The notes under the pieces are model-generated. The model was not told the DNA's origin and did no database searches. It worked only from the letters and a program-made list of their open reading frames with translations. From Chlorokybus atmophyticus (taxonomy: Eukaryota > Streptophyta > Chlorokybophyceae > Chlorokybales > Chlorokybaceae), in assembly GCA_009103225.1 (NCBI GenBank), contig RHPI01002262.1:224612-288611 (forward strand): 64,000 nucleotides of DNA, given 5' to 3'. Position 1 is the stretch's first letter. Every line of letters starts with the position of its first letter. Position numbers and translations under genes: made by a program. This document shows, piece by piece, positions 36,412-49,233 of the stretch.

Positions 36412-36867
36412 CTAAACGAGAGTGTTGAACGATAATAGCTCGCTCAACAACTCCAGCAACAAGATGGCATGTTGGTTCGGATGTGTGAAATCATTCCAAG
36501 TGATGGACGGACCGTTATTCATATTCAACTGCTGAACTTGGCCAAAAGTGAAACTGTATGAGTTATATAAGTCGCGAAACACTATGGACGTGTTGACAAG
36601 GGACAACATTTGCACTACCATGGTTTGTGCCTCCAACAACTTGCGAATGTACACTGCGCTGTGTAACACAATGTAACTTGAACGCTCCGACCCATAACTA
36701 CAACGATGGCATTGATAGTAATTACTATCACACTTAGTATAATGGGACACGAAGATATTAGCCAAATCATATGGTGCAATAGTGGGTACTGATTGTCGAT
36801 ACATTGAACGATAAGTAGCAGCAGGAGAGTAAAACTGTACATGCCCGCACAGAGAACAATATTGCAT
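36412..36867 (-). pseudogene. Probable N-terminal Cys-rich segment of the Helitron protein
   Basis: Contains CSLCGHVQF and YYQCHRCSYG, paired CxxC groups of the kind seen in the N-terminal zinc finger of Helitron Rep proteins. It lies upstream of the Rep domain in the same orientation, with further decayed frames between (36094-36333, 35794-36060). Assignment rests on position and Cys spacing. Confidence 0.5.
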
Positions 36868-36967
36868 TCGCGTGACAAACTTATGTTGTGCATCTTGCCA
36901 ACAGGAGAGTAATCAGCAGTCGTCCTACAATTCGCAATGATGAGAGAAATCGCAGTGTCGCTCATAA

Positions 36968-38210
36968 GTCAAAGCGGATAACGGAACAATACCAACTGGA
37001 ACACGTTAACCGTCCTGGCATTCATCGCCATTCAAAAGAACAATCTCGGCACAGTCCAGCAATTAAAGCGTGCACTCAATCTCTAATGTGTTGCAATATG
37101 AAGCATATGGTGCAATATGGTTAGCAACTTGCAGTTAAGTGTTACAAAACTTGATGTTCAACGTAACGTTCACGCCACGGGACGTCATAAATGATTTTGT
37201 GAGTAATGCTAAGGTTACAACCATCAAATTAGTGCTAACCAGAATTACCTTAACGTTAAGATTCAACTAAACGAAAAATTGCATCGTTAGGCCACCATTC
37301 GGTCACGCATGAATTTGATCAAATGGGATCGCCACGGTGACAACAGCCGTTACTGAAAAAGGCAGCGAATTCGCCAATCATTGCAAAGCTGCGTAAAAGA
37401 TGCTGAAAACTATCTCAGCGGCAACTGCTTACCAGCGGCGACCCAATATCGCTAGGGATTCGGTGCAATTGCAGCACAGTTAGTGGTTAAAATGGCCGCG
37501 TTTTTGGTGGTACGAGGTCGGGGCAGGCCCCATACCCCAAAGACATGCCGCCACTGCTCACCCTCGTGTTAACTGATCCACTCTACCATGTAACGCTAAT
37601 TGATTACACGCTATAGTGACGGCGTCATCAAACATGGTCAACAGCCGAAACATGTAATAAAGTTCCACGACTAAAGCGTGCTTCATGGGTGCCTTTTGCG
37701 AGCGTTTCTCGACACTAAGGTATCAGTCTGATAGTACCCCCTGGTAGCCATTTTATCACTACCTACCGGTACTAGGCCCACCTTAACTCATGAAGGTACA
37801 AATACTCATGATTGACTGATCGCAAGGAGGTGTCTGACATCACGTCATACCGGTTCGGTAAAAGCATAACCGTATTGAACTCTGGCCGCGCCGCGGCAGC
37901 GCTCTCATGATAACCTTACCGTACGGCGCATACCCCGCGTCAATGTTGCATAGGGCCACTTTCCACTGCTACGGCAGAGGGGTTCCGTCGCCCCGCGCAG
38001 TCTACGCACATTGCCAGCGGCAGCGTGGCCCGCAAGCGTGGTGGCGGCGGGAACGGCGACGCCCACCTCATCGGTGACATAGGCTACGGCGAAGGCAGCG
38101 GTGCACTCTCTGTGCCTCTGTCGTCGTTGAGCTCGCCAACGAGGCGGGGGGCCTCCAGCCAGGTAATCATCACGGCGGCCGCCCAGGCAGCTGGCAAGTT
38201 GGAGGGTGCA
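36968..38210. other. Spacer between Helitron remnant and lipase gene
   Basis: No supported gene. From 37914 on a frame is open into the lipase first exon but has no ATG before 38211. The stretch may therefore be 5' UTR or contain an unseen upstream exon. Confidence 0.5.
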
Positions 38211-41200
38211 ATGGGGGAGGAAGAGGCGGAAGGAGAGGGGGAGGATGTTGAGCGGGGGATGGGTGGCATTGCCGACAAGGGCGGCGAGGACAACGGCATT
38301 GGTGGCGGAGGACAGCAAGAGCATGCCAAGCAGCAGGAAGCAGCTGACGCCGCCCAGCCTGCTGAGCCTGGGCGGGAACCGGCGCCCAAGCTTAAACTTG
38401 AAGTGCTTACACAGGTAAGCAGCAATCCTGCTGTAGCTTGCAAGCTGGCTTTATTACAGGAGCATTGAGGTCGTATAAGGGGTGGCCAGCTCTTGTTGAA
38501 GCATATGCTGTTGCAAGCATAGTCGTCAATGCAACAGCCAGGTTACGGCTAGCGTCATGACGCAGTGGGCCTTTAGGATTTTGCCAAAACTGCGCAGTTG
38601 CTGTCTACATTGCGTATGTGCCGGAAGTTCGGCTGTCTCAAGCTCTGTTGATCTAGGCTTGGGATCTTGCAGCCTGGCCTCAAGCATTAATGACAACATA
38701 GTCAGTCAGCATCAACTGGTTGACACTGATGGTATGTGGTCCGAAGACTGGTGCTCTCAGTGCACATGCACGTGTGGGCGTGTATGTTACAGGTGTTACA
38801 GTAACTTGACAAAGTCTGATTGCACAGTGCATTGCGTTGTTGCCAGCAGCAGCTGCGTATGAGCAGCCGGAAGGTTGGCTGTCTCAAGCTCTGTTGATCT
38901 AGGCTTGGGATCTTTCAGCCTGCCAGTAGGCATTGATGACAACTTAGTCAGTCAGTCAGTCAGCATCAACTGGTTGACACTGATAGTATGTGGTCCGAAG
39001 ACTAGTGCACGTGTGTGGGCGTGTATGTTACAGGTGTTACAGAAACTGGACAAAGTCTGATTGCACAGTGCATTGCATTGTTGCCAGAAGCAGCTGCTGC
39101 TCAAGGTGATGCTCAGGTTGCAATTATCTGCTTGGCAGGCGCAACTGGACGCTTTCTCATGGGCGATGCTTGTAGCAACTGTCATTATCGCCATAAGTGT
39201 GGTCAGCACGGCACTAGTCAAGCTTGAATTTTATATGACACCCATGGGCTATCCGACTCTGTGGTTCAGCATCTTCGGCCTAGCTCTCTTCGATGTCCTC
39301 TTCCTAATCTCGCTGACATTGATATGTGTGTACTGCTGGCGGTGCTTGTACCAGCAGCCTTGGCACGAGTGGGACAGAGAACAGGTTAGTTACATAACAA
39401 GCAATGGCACACAGAGTTCGCATTGCTCTTACACAACTGTCTTCATGTCAATGACAGGTGTGGACAGTCTGTATGCTGTTTACTTACATGCTCGCTGTCG
39501 CTCCCATCGTAAGGATCTGGATGTACGCACATGGTCTAGAGATCAGGCCCTTTTTCTTCTCGGTAATTAACATCACTTCTTCAATCAGCTTGGCCAACTA
39601 CTATGCCTGGTGGTGAGTATTTTACTTTCCGTTCAGCTGCAGATACATGCCACACAAGTCCATCCTGCTAGCCAGTATGCTCTGCATAGATGCGTGTAGT
39701 ACCAACTGGATGCTGTGGATGATGTGCATGCTGCCAATGAGGCAACTCCGGTTGGCATGGGGTATTCATTTGCTTACTCATATGTTGCTACAGCGCGTGT
39801 GTTGTCCATTCCTACCGGATCGTGACTCCCAAGCTGCCAACCACGTTCTATGTTGACAAGGTAAGGGTTGGCTGTGGCAAATGCATGCCATGTAGTTTTC
39901 CAACTCACCAGGACATCGCAGGCGGTCTTCATGGTCTTGTATGTAACTGCTCGCGTTCTGCTGCTTGAAAGATTCCCATTTACAACGCATCCGGCGCCGA
40001 TGGTTTCTGTCATAGCTGCTGTCCGAGTGCTTGTACATGCGTCTCCGCCAATAAAAGCGTGTACAGGACAGCTCATCTTATCGGCGTGTGACTTTCTGCT
40101 GTACATGTACGTCGCATGCCATATATACAAGACTGCCAAGGCAGTGCAGCTTTTCCCTATCTCCAAGTATAGGTACTGTCTGCCATTGTCGCCGTCACAT
40201 TTGATGATACCGCTCCTTCCTGTGCTGCTCACATAGATCATTGCTGAGCAGGCGCCAGCGGCTCAGCCATAAGTTCTTTGTGTTTAGCATAGCTGTGATA
40301 TGGGCACTGTCCATAAGCGGAGGCGCGCTGGTAAACCTTTTGCTGCTGTTGAATGCATGCAGTTTGCGGCAATTGCAGTGCATGTTGATAAGATTGGAAC
40401 TGCATTTGTAAATGTATACATATACGCAGGCCATGTTAATCAAGCCCATATCCGAGTTCTACACACCGGGAGTGGCGATGGCGAATTTTGCAGGCACAAG
40501 CTTCCCGCTGCTGCTTGTGATAATAGGATCTGGTGCTATGGTGTTTGTGCAGGTGAGCGTGCTCTTGCAATGCAGTTCTTGGTGCCATGCGGTTGTTAGC
40601 GTTGGACTTGGTTGACCACCTTGTGTGCTTACTGCAGGCCTATGTACGGCTACCAGCAAATGCAGGTTTTTTCCGCACCCGATGTGACATATCTCCGGAG
40701 AGCACAGCGTTTGTGAAGTATGATCTGTACGAGCCACCATGTGGCGAGCGCAGCACAGAGCCAGTGTTTGCACTGAACACGTGGTGAGTTTAAGCACAGT
40801 GCATGCCAGTACTCCGCTGTGTGCGCGTACGCACACAGTGGAATGCACAGCTTGCGTAGGTATGTATCATGTGCATGCGCAGACGTACATGCATGCACGC
40901 ACATCAACCACCCAACCCCCAAGCGCGCAGACATGAGCACGCACGTGCACGCACAGCCATGCGCACCACCACGCACACGCGCACGGAGTGCGCGTCTGCA
41001 TGTGCATCCGCGCATGGCCCAGTTGTAACCCTGCCTTGCAAACTGAAAGTGAACCTTGTCTTCAGCGCTTTGTGTCTGAGCACCTCCATACTCGCTTACC
41101 GGAGCCCTTTGCAAGTGCATAGTATTTTGAGCAGCAGCAGCAGCAGCCAGCAGGCTGCAATGGACGCACATGGTTCAGTGGATAGCGATCAGCTGCAGTT

Positions 41201-42867
41201 CGTAGGTCGAGCAGTTGGAGTCATGCACACCACCGCGTATGTATTCACAACAAGGTAGGCGTCTACTTTGCAACAGTGCCTGTTTACTTGGTGGTGTGAT
41301 GTTGCTTCAAAAAGAGCCTGTTTGGCCCATGCCCTTGTCAATGTTTGACTCTGGGTTGCTGACACGTTCAGTGACTTCATCGTTGTTGCATTTCGTGGAA
41401 CTGCCTCATTGAGCGGAGTCCGAGCAGACCTATTCTTTCCCTTGGTGCCCATGGACGCCTGTTACATGCACTTGAAGAGGTCATCTACAAAGGATGCCCG
41501 ATCAGAGTAAGTTGCTGACAGATGCAGCATGTATCAGCCCGGTGGGTAGTATCCAGCATGTTAATGTTCCCACACGTGTGCTTGTGACAGTACTGAAGCT
41601 CATCTGAAGACAGACAAACCGCATGCTCTGCACGCCACTTCTTCTGCTGTGGAACTGGTTGTTGAATCTCCAAGTGTCAGCCAGCCATCTGTCTCTACTA
41701 GGCTGACAAGGTTACCCGCGTCTCCAAGCACAGCTGAGGATTTGGTGGATCTGGCTTCTACTTCGTTCACACCAACTGGTCCAAGTGGATCTGTTAAGAA
41801 AGTGCATACAGGGTTCTACAGCTGCTGGCGGAGTGTGGCATGCCAGGTACTTGTTGTCACACAAGAAAATACACCAACATTCTATCTGCAGCTCTTTATT
41901 ACCTTCAACAAACTTCAGCTCGTATAATACCTTGTGTGTCATGCAGGTTGTCTCGCTGGTGGAGAAAGCGCGCTCAGGCGGCAGTGCCGGCAAGCGACTG
42001 CTCATATGTGGGCACTCACTTGGAGGTGCTCTCGCCATGCTGTGCGCATATGATATGACAACTGTGTTGGGCCTGGCACCAGCTGACGTTACCGTCTACA
42101 CGTTTGGTTCCCCACGCTTGGGTAATCAAAGATCTTTGGGTAGGGAGTATGCAGGTAACCAGAGCACTAACTGGAGCTCTATGCAGGTAACCATGCCTTT
42201 GCCGTCAACTATGAAAGCAAAGTGCCGAGGACGTTCCGGGTTGTTCTGGTCAGGGACATGGTGAGCCTTCTACCTCGCATGCCCCAGCATACATTTGCTC
42301 AACCGTAGTGTGCTGAACAGAGTTTTGGCAACTCACGTATGTGCGCGCATATGTGTTGGTGATCTGGTTGGTCTTTGTGTGCTCGCGGGTAGGCGGGCGC
42401 ACATGTTGTTGTGCGCGTGCACGGTCTCTTACATGATGTGTCTGACATTGCACGCATTGCAGGTGGCCAAACTCCCGCCACCATGGCGGAGCTTGTTTGG
42501 GTTCAAGCATGCGGGCCAGCTTGTCTTGTTGGACCGCCATGCAGGGATGCTCCTCAATCCGTCTTTTGCGGATAGGATCATGCTTCATGGCTTGCAAGTT
42601 GGATCCCTGCAGCGCCACCTTGCCTCCAGCTACGTCAAAGCACTTGACAGGTGGCGGCGCAGGGAGCACGGGGATGACAAGCAGTTCTCTTTCCCGTTCC
42701 CATGGAATGGCCAGGCTGTTCCTCCAAGCGCAAGTATCAGTGCAGCAAGCAGCCGACAGATGCATAACGTGGACAGCTTGTCTTCCATCATGCCTGATGA
42801 GGTCAAGGACGGCGCCCTCACAGCTGAACCAACTACTACAGTGTGGGTTCAGCTCACAAACGAGTGA
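38211..42867 (+). CDS. Polytopic class 3 lipase, sn-1 diacylglycerol lipase-like
   Basis: Fifteen exons: 38211-38414, 39088-39384, 39458-39612, 39637-39750, 39794-39860, 39922-40172, 40252-40330, 40430-40552, 40638-40783, 41066-41254, 41372-41506, 41591-41846, 41947-42121, 42187-42260 and 42463-42867. Phases close, giving 889 residues. After an acidic Gly-rich N-terminus, residues 90-430 hold about eight hydrophobic segments (e.g. SWAMLVATVIIAISVVSTAL, FPLLLVIIGSGAMVFV). The lipase begins FIVVAFRGT near 545, then KVHTGFY, the nucleophile elbow GHSLGGAL near 695, FGSPRLGN, VVLVRDM (Asp) and RHLASSYVKAL (His). N-terminal membrane helices plus a class 3 core recall diacylglycerol lipases; substrate is inferred. 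The start is provisional, and exon 4 ends at a weak GTTGGC donor. Confidence 0.85.
38611..39090. repeat. ~240-bp tandem duplication in lipase intron 1
   Basis: 38611-38853 and 38854-39090 are similar throughout (both contain GCTGTCTCAAGCTCTGTTGATCTAGG and CAACTGGTTGACACTGAT). The second copy ends at the real acceptor TTGCCAG of exon 2. The first copy carries the same TTGCCAG, a decoy acceptor. Confidence 0.88.
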
Positions 42868-45800
42868 AGGGCGGGTGAGGATGACTAAGTTGTACTTTGG
42901 ACAGCTTCAACAAGAACCATTGCTGGTGACAATGGTTCAAGACTCTCACAGGTTTGACTGTCATTTACAGCAAACGGGTCCAGCACTTGACCAACATCAA
43001 GTCCCTTCGCAAGTTGGTCTTATCCGTCATGCAGCCTACGCGACGCTCTGCACGGCTGTGCTGCACCTATTGCGAAGTGCACGCGCACATCCGTGGTATG
43101 CCTTTCGACTGTATCCATGGGACAAGCATAAACGAAACACACTTGGTTTGCATATAATGCAGTAATGCGTTTGACACCTGCCTGTCTCCTGGCAGCATGG
43201 TGGTGGGAGTTAGTCACCGACCATGAGAAAGAAAGGCTTCAAAGGACTGTTGCACTACACGTGACACCGGCACCCACTGGTACCCAATTTGCAGTCCATT
43301 GGCCTAGGCGCGAGCCAACTGCAGCTGTAGCTGCAAGGTTAACACTTCGTTAGCAGGCTCTTGTCAATGCAGTGGCCAACCACCAGACTGAGCACGCAAC
43401 CTGTGCCTATTCACCTCAACAGCTGCAATGAGCGTGCTGTTTGTGGACAAAGTGCAAGCAGTGAGTAATGAGGTCAACAATGCTGCAGGTGCAAACTATG
43501 GTACAAACTGTCTGGCGTGTACGTACATGTGCAAGTTTGTGCGTGCGCTTCTGCATGCCTGTGTGCGAGCATGAGTAGCTATGTGCTTGCTGTGATTATG
43601 TCCGTGCACAACGTGAGCGAGTGTGCGTGTGGTACATGCATATGCCTCACGCTGTCTGTACTTGCACACATGAACCCATGCATGCATGGGCATAGTACAC
43701 AACAAATGGATTGGGGCATGTGCTCTTCATTATGTTCATGCAATGATGTGTCTGCGGGACTTGCCATAGGGGCACCCTGAGGGTGTTGGTGCGTGCATCA
43801 CTGCAAGCCTATGTCTGCTTGTGCGCAATGGTTTTGCACTTTATGCTTACACATTGAACTAGGATGGAAGCTGACAGTTAGCAATATTTTGTGATGTGTG
43901 AGGTGATGTTACGTTCTTTTCGATATCTCACTAGTATTGCCATGAGTGCTGGCGATAGCTGATTACTTCAGCAATGGCACTAGCTTGGGTGAAAGTTATG
44001 GCTAGTTTCAAATATAGCGGCGGTTCAAACAATGCGTTCGCAATCACGCCCGTGCATCTCACAAGCGCACACGAAATATGCATCAGCAATTGCAATACGG
44101 CATTGGTAAACATCCCGCCCGCTTGCGGTAGCCGACAACCGACGTAGGATGCGAATGGCGCCGAAACATTGGTTTGGATTCTTTTCATTGACAGCCTAAC
44201 AAGTTACTCGAGCATATATGCTTGTAGGCAATATATACAAGGTGATGCCGCATCTGACCTGTTGTTTGCGCGCTCTGAAACATGACCAAGAGCGGCTGCG
44301 CTGAGGGGAGATGACTGTTTATGAGATGCGCCAGCAGGTGGAGGCGGCAGGGTCTAGTCTTTAAAGCTGCCACTCCTTTATTACGCTGATTTGTTTTACT
44401 GGAGGCAATCTGGCACGCAAAGGTTGGATACTCCGATGCAATACTTCTACTAACTTGCTTTACCTAACCCTGATACATAACTCTTGCAGATTTAGTTTAA
44501 ATGAGAAACACAATTACAGGGGATGCTACGTGGTTTATGTAACTGTGATCACAGAATGCGGCTTTTTATGTGCATTTGTTAACACGTTATGAACCAATAA
44601 TTTGTTATCACAGCTTCTTAGTTGCACAAAGCATTACTTAGTGCAACATCTGCCGCACAGCATACATCATGTCTTTCAGCTTATACGTGCTTGTCGGTCA
44701 ACATTTTATAATAAGAACGGTTTTGTATTGTGAGATGCAAATCACGAAGTTGTTTATGTGTATAAGATGCCATCAGTGCTGTGATAGCACGGGCTTGTTA
44801 AAACTTCACGGTAATTAACTACAAACCTTTAGTAGTTAAGTGGTTTCTATTTCTCTTTAAGCCTGGCTCTCACTGTTAGCTTCTACATGTTCATGTACGA
44901 AAGTTTCAGGTTCATGAATATGATGTGTTTCAGGCCAAAACACATCATATATTTATTCTGAGTACCTTGGTTGGTTCATTATAAATGCGTAAATTCTATA
45001 TTACCAATGCTGGGTTACGCACTCTCCAACATTATGGCTATGTAGTATTTATCAACTTTATTGTAGCATAAGTTTTCCTGATGACAAGCAAAGCATAACA
45101 AGCACATTACATTGTAGTTTTTGATGGTAAAACTTGTAGTAGACGTGCCTTTTACTATGTCATTATCTTATGACGAGGAGTATCTGGTCGTTTGTGTATA
45201 GTATGTTTTACTAACATTGAGACACAAAAGGCTGACGCAATGCTCGTTGTAAACCTTAAAGTGGACGATGTTCCACGCATTGCACATAACATTATCGTTT
45301 GAGTCGATTAAAAAATGGCAAACTCCCATATTTTTGAGCCATATAGGTTTATTTAGCATGGCGTATGAAGTAAGCTTGCAGGATGGATAACTTAGCATAC
45401 ACGAGTTCAGCTTATATCCCGGACTTACGGCGACTAATCCCCCTAGGGAAGGACTCCTCCCCTCCTTTCACCAACGTCGTGAACATGAAATTTTAACTAC
45501 TGCACTCTGTTTATACAACGGATTAATTTTGCATTCGTATGCGTTATATTCATATTCATGTTACACTTGCCATGTGAACACTATTTAACCGCACCTTGTA
45601 AAGCACATACGTTATATTAGCCAAGTATTAATCGTACATGCCATGCATTTTCACGCATGCTACGCGCATCACTTACTGGTGCATCACGCGGCATGCACAC
45701 ATGTAATATAATAATAAAATATTGTGTTGTAATATGCTTGTATCGGCTTTCCATTGGCAGATGCAATGCATATATGCCGTGTCAACCTGTTGGTCTTAAT

Positions 45801-46020
45801 CTCTTTGTGCAACAATGATCATCAATGTATGGCACGCGACACCGTGTGCAATGTCATTATCAATATAATAAAAATATGCATAAGAAAATTTAAGTGAATT
45901 GAAAGTTGCAAGCATAGTGTGCACATGCCCTGCGCCGCATCTGCATATGATTATCTTGCGGTCATGCTGTTGATGCAAATTGTAATACGTAAAGTCCGTT
46001 TGTGAACAAGTTTAGGACCG

Positions 46021-46905
46021 TTCTTATTGATCATGTATGATTGTAATGTACATCATGTAAAGTTGATACAATTTCAAAAAAGTCTTGATACCAGGCGAGC
46101 AAATGCACCGCATTGCTTGCCACCATTATCCAAGTAATACCCCTGACTTACAAGCAAGCGCTTTATGTGATACTTTACGTGTTAGCTCTCACATTTTAAA
46201 ACCAACGTGTTATGTTAACAACATGTTATAACATGCCCAACTTGAATAATCATCAAGTAAGTGTCAAGCAAATTTTATGAATGGTCATTTGCGTGGAATT
46301 TTTACACTGCCCATACGACACAATTTTGCTCTATCTCTTTGAAAAATGAGAACCATGCATTTGTAAAAATACCATTTTCAGAGACACTCATCACCGCGAT
46401 AACAACAAGTTTACACAAGCCAACCAAAAACAACCGGCGGCTTCTTATCACGGTTAAGAACATTCTCGTTGATGATGTGTACATGTACAATTGTAATGTA
46501 CAATATGTAAAAGTGATAAATAATACAAAATGTTGTGATACGAAGCGAGCAAATGCACCACATTGTTTGCCACCATTATCAAAGTAATGTAAATGAAATA
46601 ACGCCCCTGACTTATAAGCAAGCAGTTTTTGTAATACTTTATATGTCAGCTCTACATTACAAAACTGACATGTTTTGTTTATAACATGGCCCGGCCAGAT
46701 TAATTATCAAGTGAGTGTTCAGCAATTTCTATGGATTGTTATTTGCGTCAGATTTTTGCACTGCATGTGCGGCACGTTCGACACAATTGTGGTCTACCTC
46801 CTTGAAAAATGATAAGCATACACTTGAAAGAATGTCATTTGTTAACATACATCTGTGACCGCAATGACAAGTTTACACAAGTCAACAATAAACAGCCGGC
46901 GGCAT
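46021..46905. repeat. Diverged ~450-bp tandem duplication
   Basis: ATTGTAATGTACA..TATGTAAA.. at 46040 recurs at 46490. The parallel order of GCGAGCAAATGCACC, TTGCCACCATTATC, GCCCCTGACTTA, CTTGAAAAATGA and CAACCGGCGGC-type blocks shows two full copies (about 46021-46470 and 46471-46905) with many substitutions and small gaps. Confidence 0.8.
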
Positions 46906-48949
46906 CGTATGATATTTAATATATATGTCGCTGTCGTGCGCATGGCATGAAGGTAGCTACCGTATACCTCTATAGACCTTGATGTAGACATGTCACTATC
47001 CAATATATTATAAGCTAAATCATTTATTTGTGCACATGTCAGGAAGCTAATTTTAAGCTGTATGCATTCTTTAATAATGCATTAATGGGTTGAGTGATAT
47101 TGATAATCATGACGTTACTAGTTATGTGGTTGAGTAAAAAGCGTACAAGATGCGCTTACCGTACTTCGTCGAACAACCCACCTTAACAAACAAAGACCCC
47201 CCCCCCCCCCCCCNCCCCCCCTCCCCCCTATTTCAGGGGGGGGGGTAAAAGGGGGGGTCTATTGTACCACGGGGGTAGTATTAATGCGCGGCGTTTCGCT
47301 GCATCGCGTCAATTACACGACGCAACGTAACCCGGCACCGTATTCGGCTCCTGCCAGTCGCGAAATACGGCGCAGTAGCTTCCGCAGTAGCCTGCAGCGG
47401 CGGTGGCACGGCCGTGGCAATGCCACGGCCATGAGCATTATCTTAGACCATTTGATGTACATAAAGTGCGGAATAATGCAATGCTTTCACCAACTTATAC
47501 ACCCCCCACTTGTTGGGGTTGTATAAGGGGGGGTATTAGGGTAGGAGGGTTCCATGACAAACAAAGCCCCCTGCGGGCATTTCAAGGGGGGAGGGACGGA
47601 ATAGAAGGGGGGTTGTATTCGAAATACGTTAAGTCCGTAATAAGGACTTGCAACCGAGAGTGGAAAATAAGGCACCACGCGTTAGCGAACTCACGCATGG
47701 TGGTAGCAACAATTTCTGCGGGATTCACGTAAGTGGGTACCAATCTATCACCAATCAATATAGTAGTAAGCCAAGCGCAAACCATGAATAAAGCTGTGTT
47801 TGAGTCCTAATATTTATCTTAATATTTATTATAAATAAATATAAGTGACGGAACAACTATTGGATCTTGCAAAGGCATTTAACAATAAAAATGAGTGTGG
47901 GCTCATTTCGGGCGGTTGTTTGCTGCGATCAATAAGCCTACTTTGAGTCGCAATTAGGGACAACCAAACATTAACCTGTTCAGTTTTGGTTGCTGTAGTT
48001 AAGCTCACCTTTGTAGAAACTCATGCACGCCTGAGTTTCTACATGCAATTGCATAATTGCCTTATTTACTAATGATATAAAAGGTCGTTCTTAAGACCTC
48101 AATTAAGAACCAAAAAAGATGAAAAGTGTTGGAGGTGCTAGAGCGCTGCATTAAATGAAACTCTCGTGACACATCTCAGATGCATACTATAGTTGCTATG
48201 CAAACGCGCTTCGCCAAGCATAGCACATATATATATGAGCTTCATGGTGCGGAATTGTTAGATGGAGCGAGCAACGGACCCCTCCAAGGAATTGGGGCTA
48301 TCAATTAATCTAAGAGGCGCAAGGTTTATTGTATCATATTTATTCAAGTAAAATTTATTTTTTTATTATTATATATGGTCTGAATAGTTGGAACTATCAA
48401 GTCCTCTCGCGTCTATAAGAATCCGCGGCTATCAAAAATAGCACGCGAGTAGGGCTAGTTTCGAAAAGTCGCAAAAATTCCGAAGTTATTGACTCATACT
48501 TGGCACGCACATAAAAAGCGCTCAATAGCTTGAACTCGCTCAGTTACGACGTCGTAAGAATCTGTAAGTGATTGGCATGTTAAATGCTACTCGCACGTAG
48601 GCCAAGGTAGCCGCCGACTCCTACAACCGCAAGTAGAATTAAACGAATTGGAAAGTCATGCGGGTTTGGCGACTTGCTTGAAACACGCCACCTCGCTTGA
48701 CTATGTCGAGCGAGTTCAATCTATTGAGAGGTTGTGGGGAACCAAAAGCCGAGTTGGCTGGTAGTTATCCTTTTCTCTCCTACTACTGGGTGCCCCACCG
48801 CGCCGTCCTTAGCCGAAGAGAATAGTTCACCGAGGCGAGGAATAGTTCTTGGCGAAGTCGCTAAGTGAACTATCGGGTTGAGAAGATTGAAGCCGAGATA
48901 GGTCTCGGCGGGGAAAGCGCGAAGTTGTTCGGAATTGGCGGTGCCGCTC

Positions 48950-49003
48950 CACTCGGCGAACCCTAAATTCGGACTTGAGTCCGAATTTAGGGTTCGCCGA
49001 GTG
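48950..49003. repeat. Perfect 26-bp-arm palindrome containing CCCTAAA/TTTAGGG
   Basis: Arms 48950-48975 and 48978-49003 are exact reverse complements, separated by TG. The core reads GAACCCTAAATTCGGACT. It could extrude as a cruciform or fold as an RNA hairpin. Confidence 0.95.
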
Positions 49004-49133
49004 AAGTCATTTGGCGTGTGAACAAATTCGCTATTCGCTATTAAGTGTCGCTATTAAGTGAACTAATGAACCCTTGCTGTCTAAATGAGTCACGAGGAGG
49101 TAAGCATAAGGACCCCCGTTACAGCACTGCACT

Positions 49134-49167
49134 CAACGCCACATGTGCATGTGCACATGTGGCGTTG
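49134..49167. repeat. Perfect 16-bp-arm palindrome
   Basis: CAACGCCACATGTGCA and its exact reverse complement, separated by TG, about 130 bases after the first palindrome. Confidence 0.92.
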
Positions 49168-49233
49168 TGTGCCATGCGTGTGTGCCACATCCGGGATGAT
49201 TACACTTGACCAATAGCCGGCAGCCGCTTATAA

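Larger units (their letters stand above)
32963..36867 (-). mobile_element. Degenerate Helitron-type rolling-circle transposon (Rep + PIF1 helicase)
   Basis: On the minus strand, in order from 36867 downward, are pieces of a Helitron polyprotein: a Cys-rich N-terminal segment, a HUH Rep nuclease and a PIF1-family helicase. The pieces lie in three reading frames with stops between them. A single intact Rep-Hel protein is not readable, and most breaks lack splice signals. The element ends (5' TC, 3' hairpin plus CTRR) were not located, so boundaries are those of the coding remnants only. Confidence 0.82.

Noticed and set aside
40650-41171. 173-codon minus-strand frame with many Cys and His
   Set aside because: It runs antisense through a lipase intron and exons and is produced by the alternating CACGCA sequence.
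46021-46905. CRISPR-like or satellite array
   Set aside because: Only two long diverged copies exist, with no short regular repeat-spacer structure.
48950-49003. Interstitial telomere
   Set aside because: Only one CCCTAAA per arm is present and there is no array, so a telomere relic is not supported.
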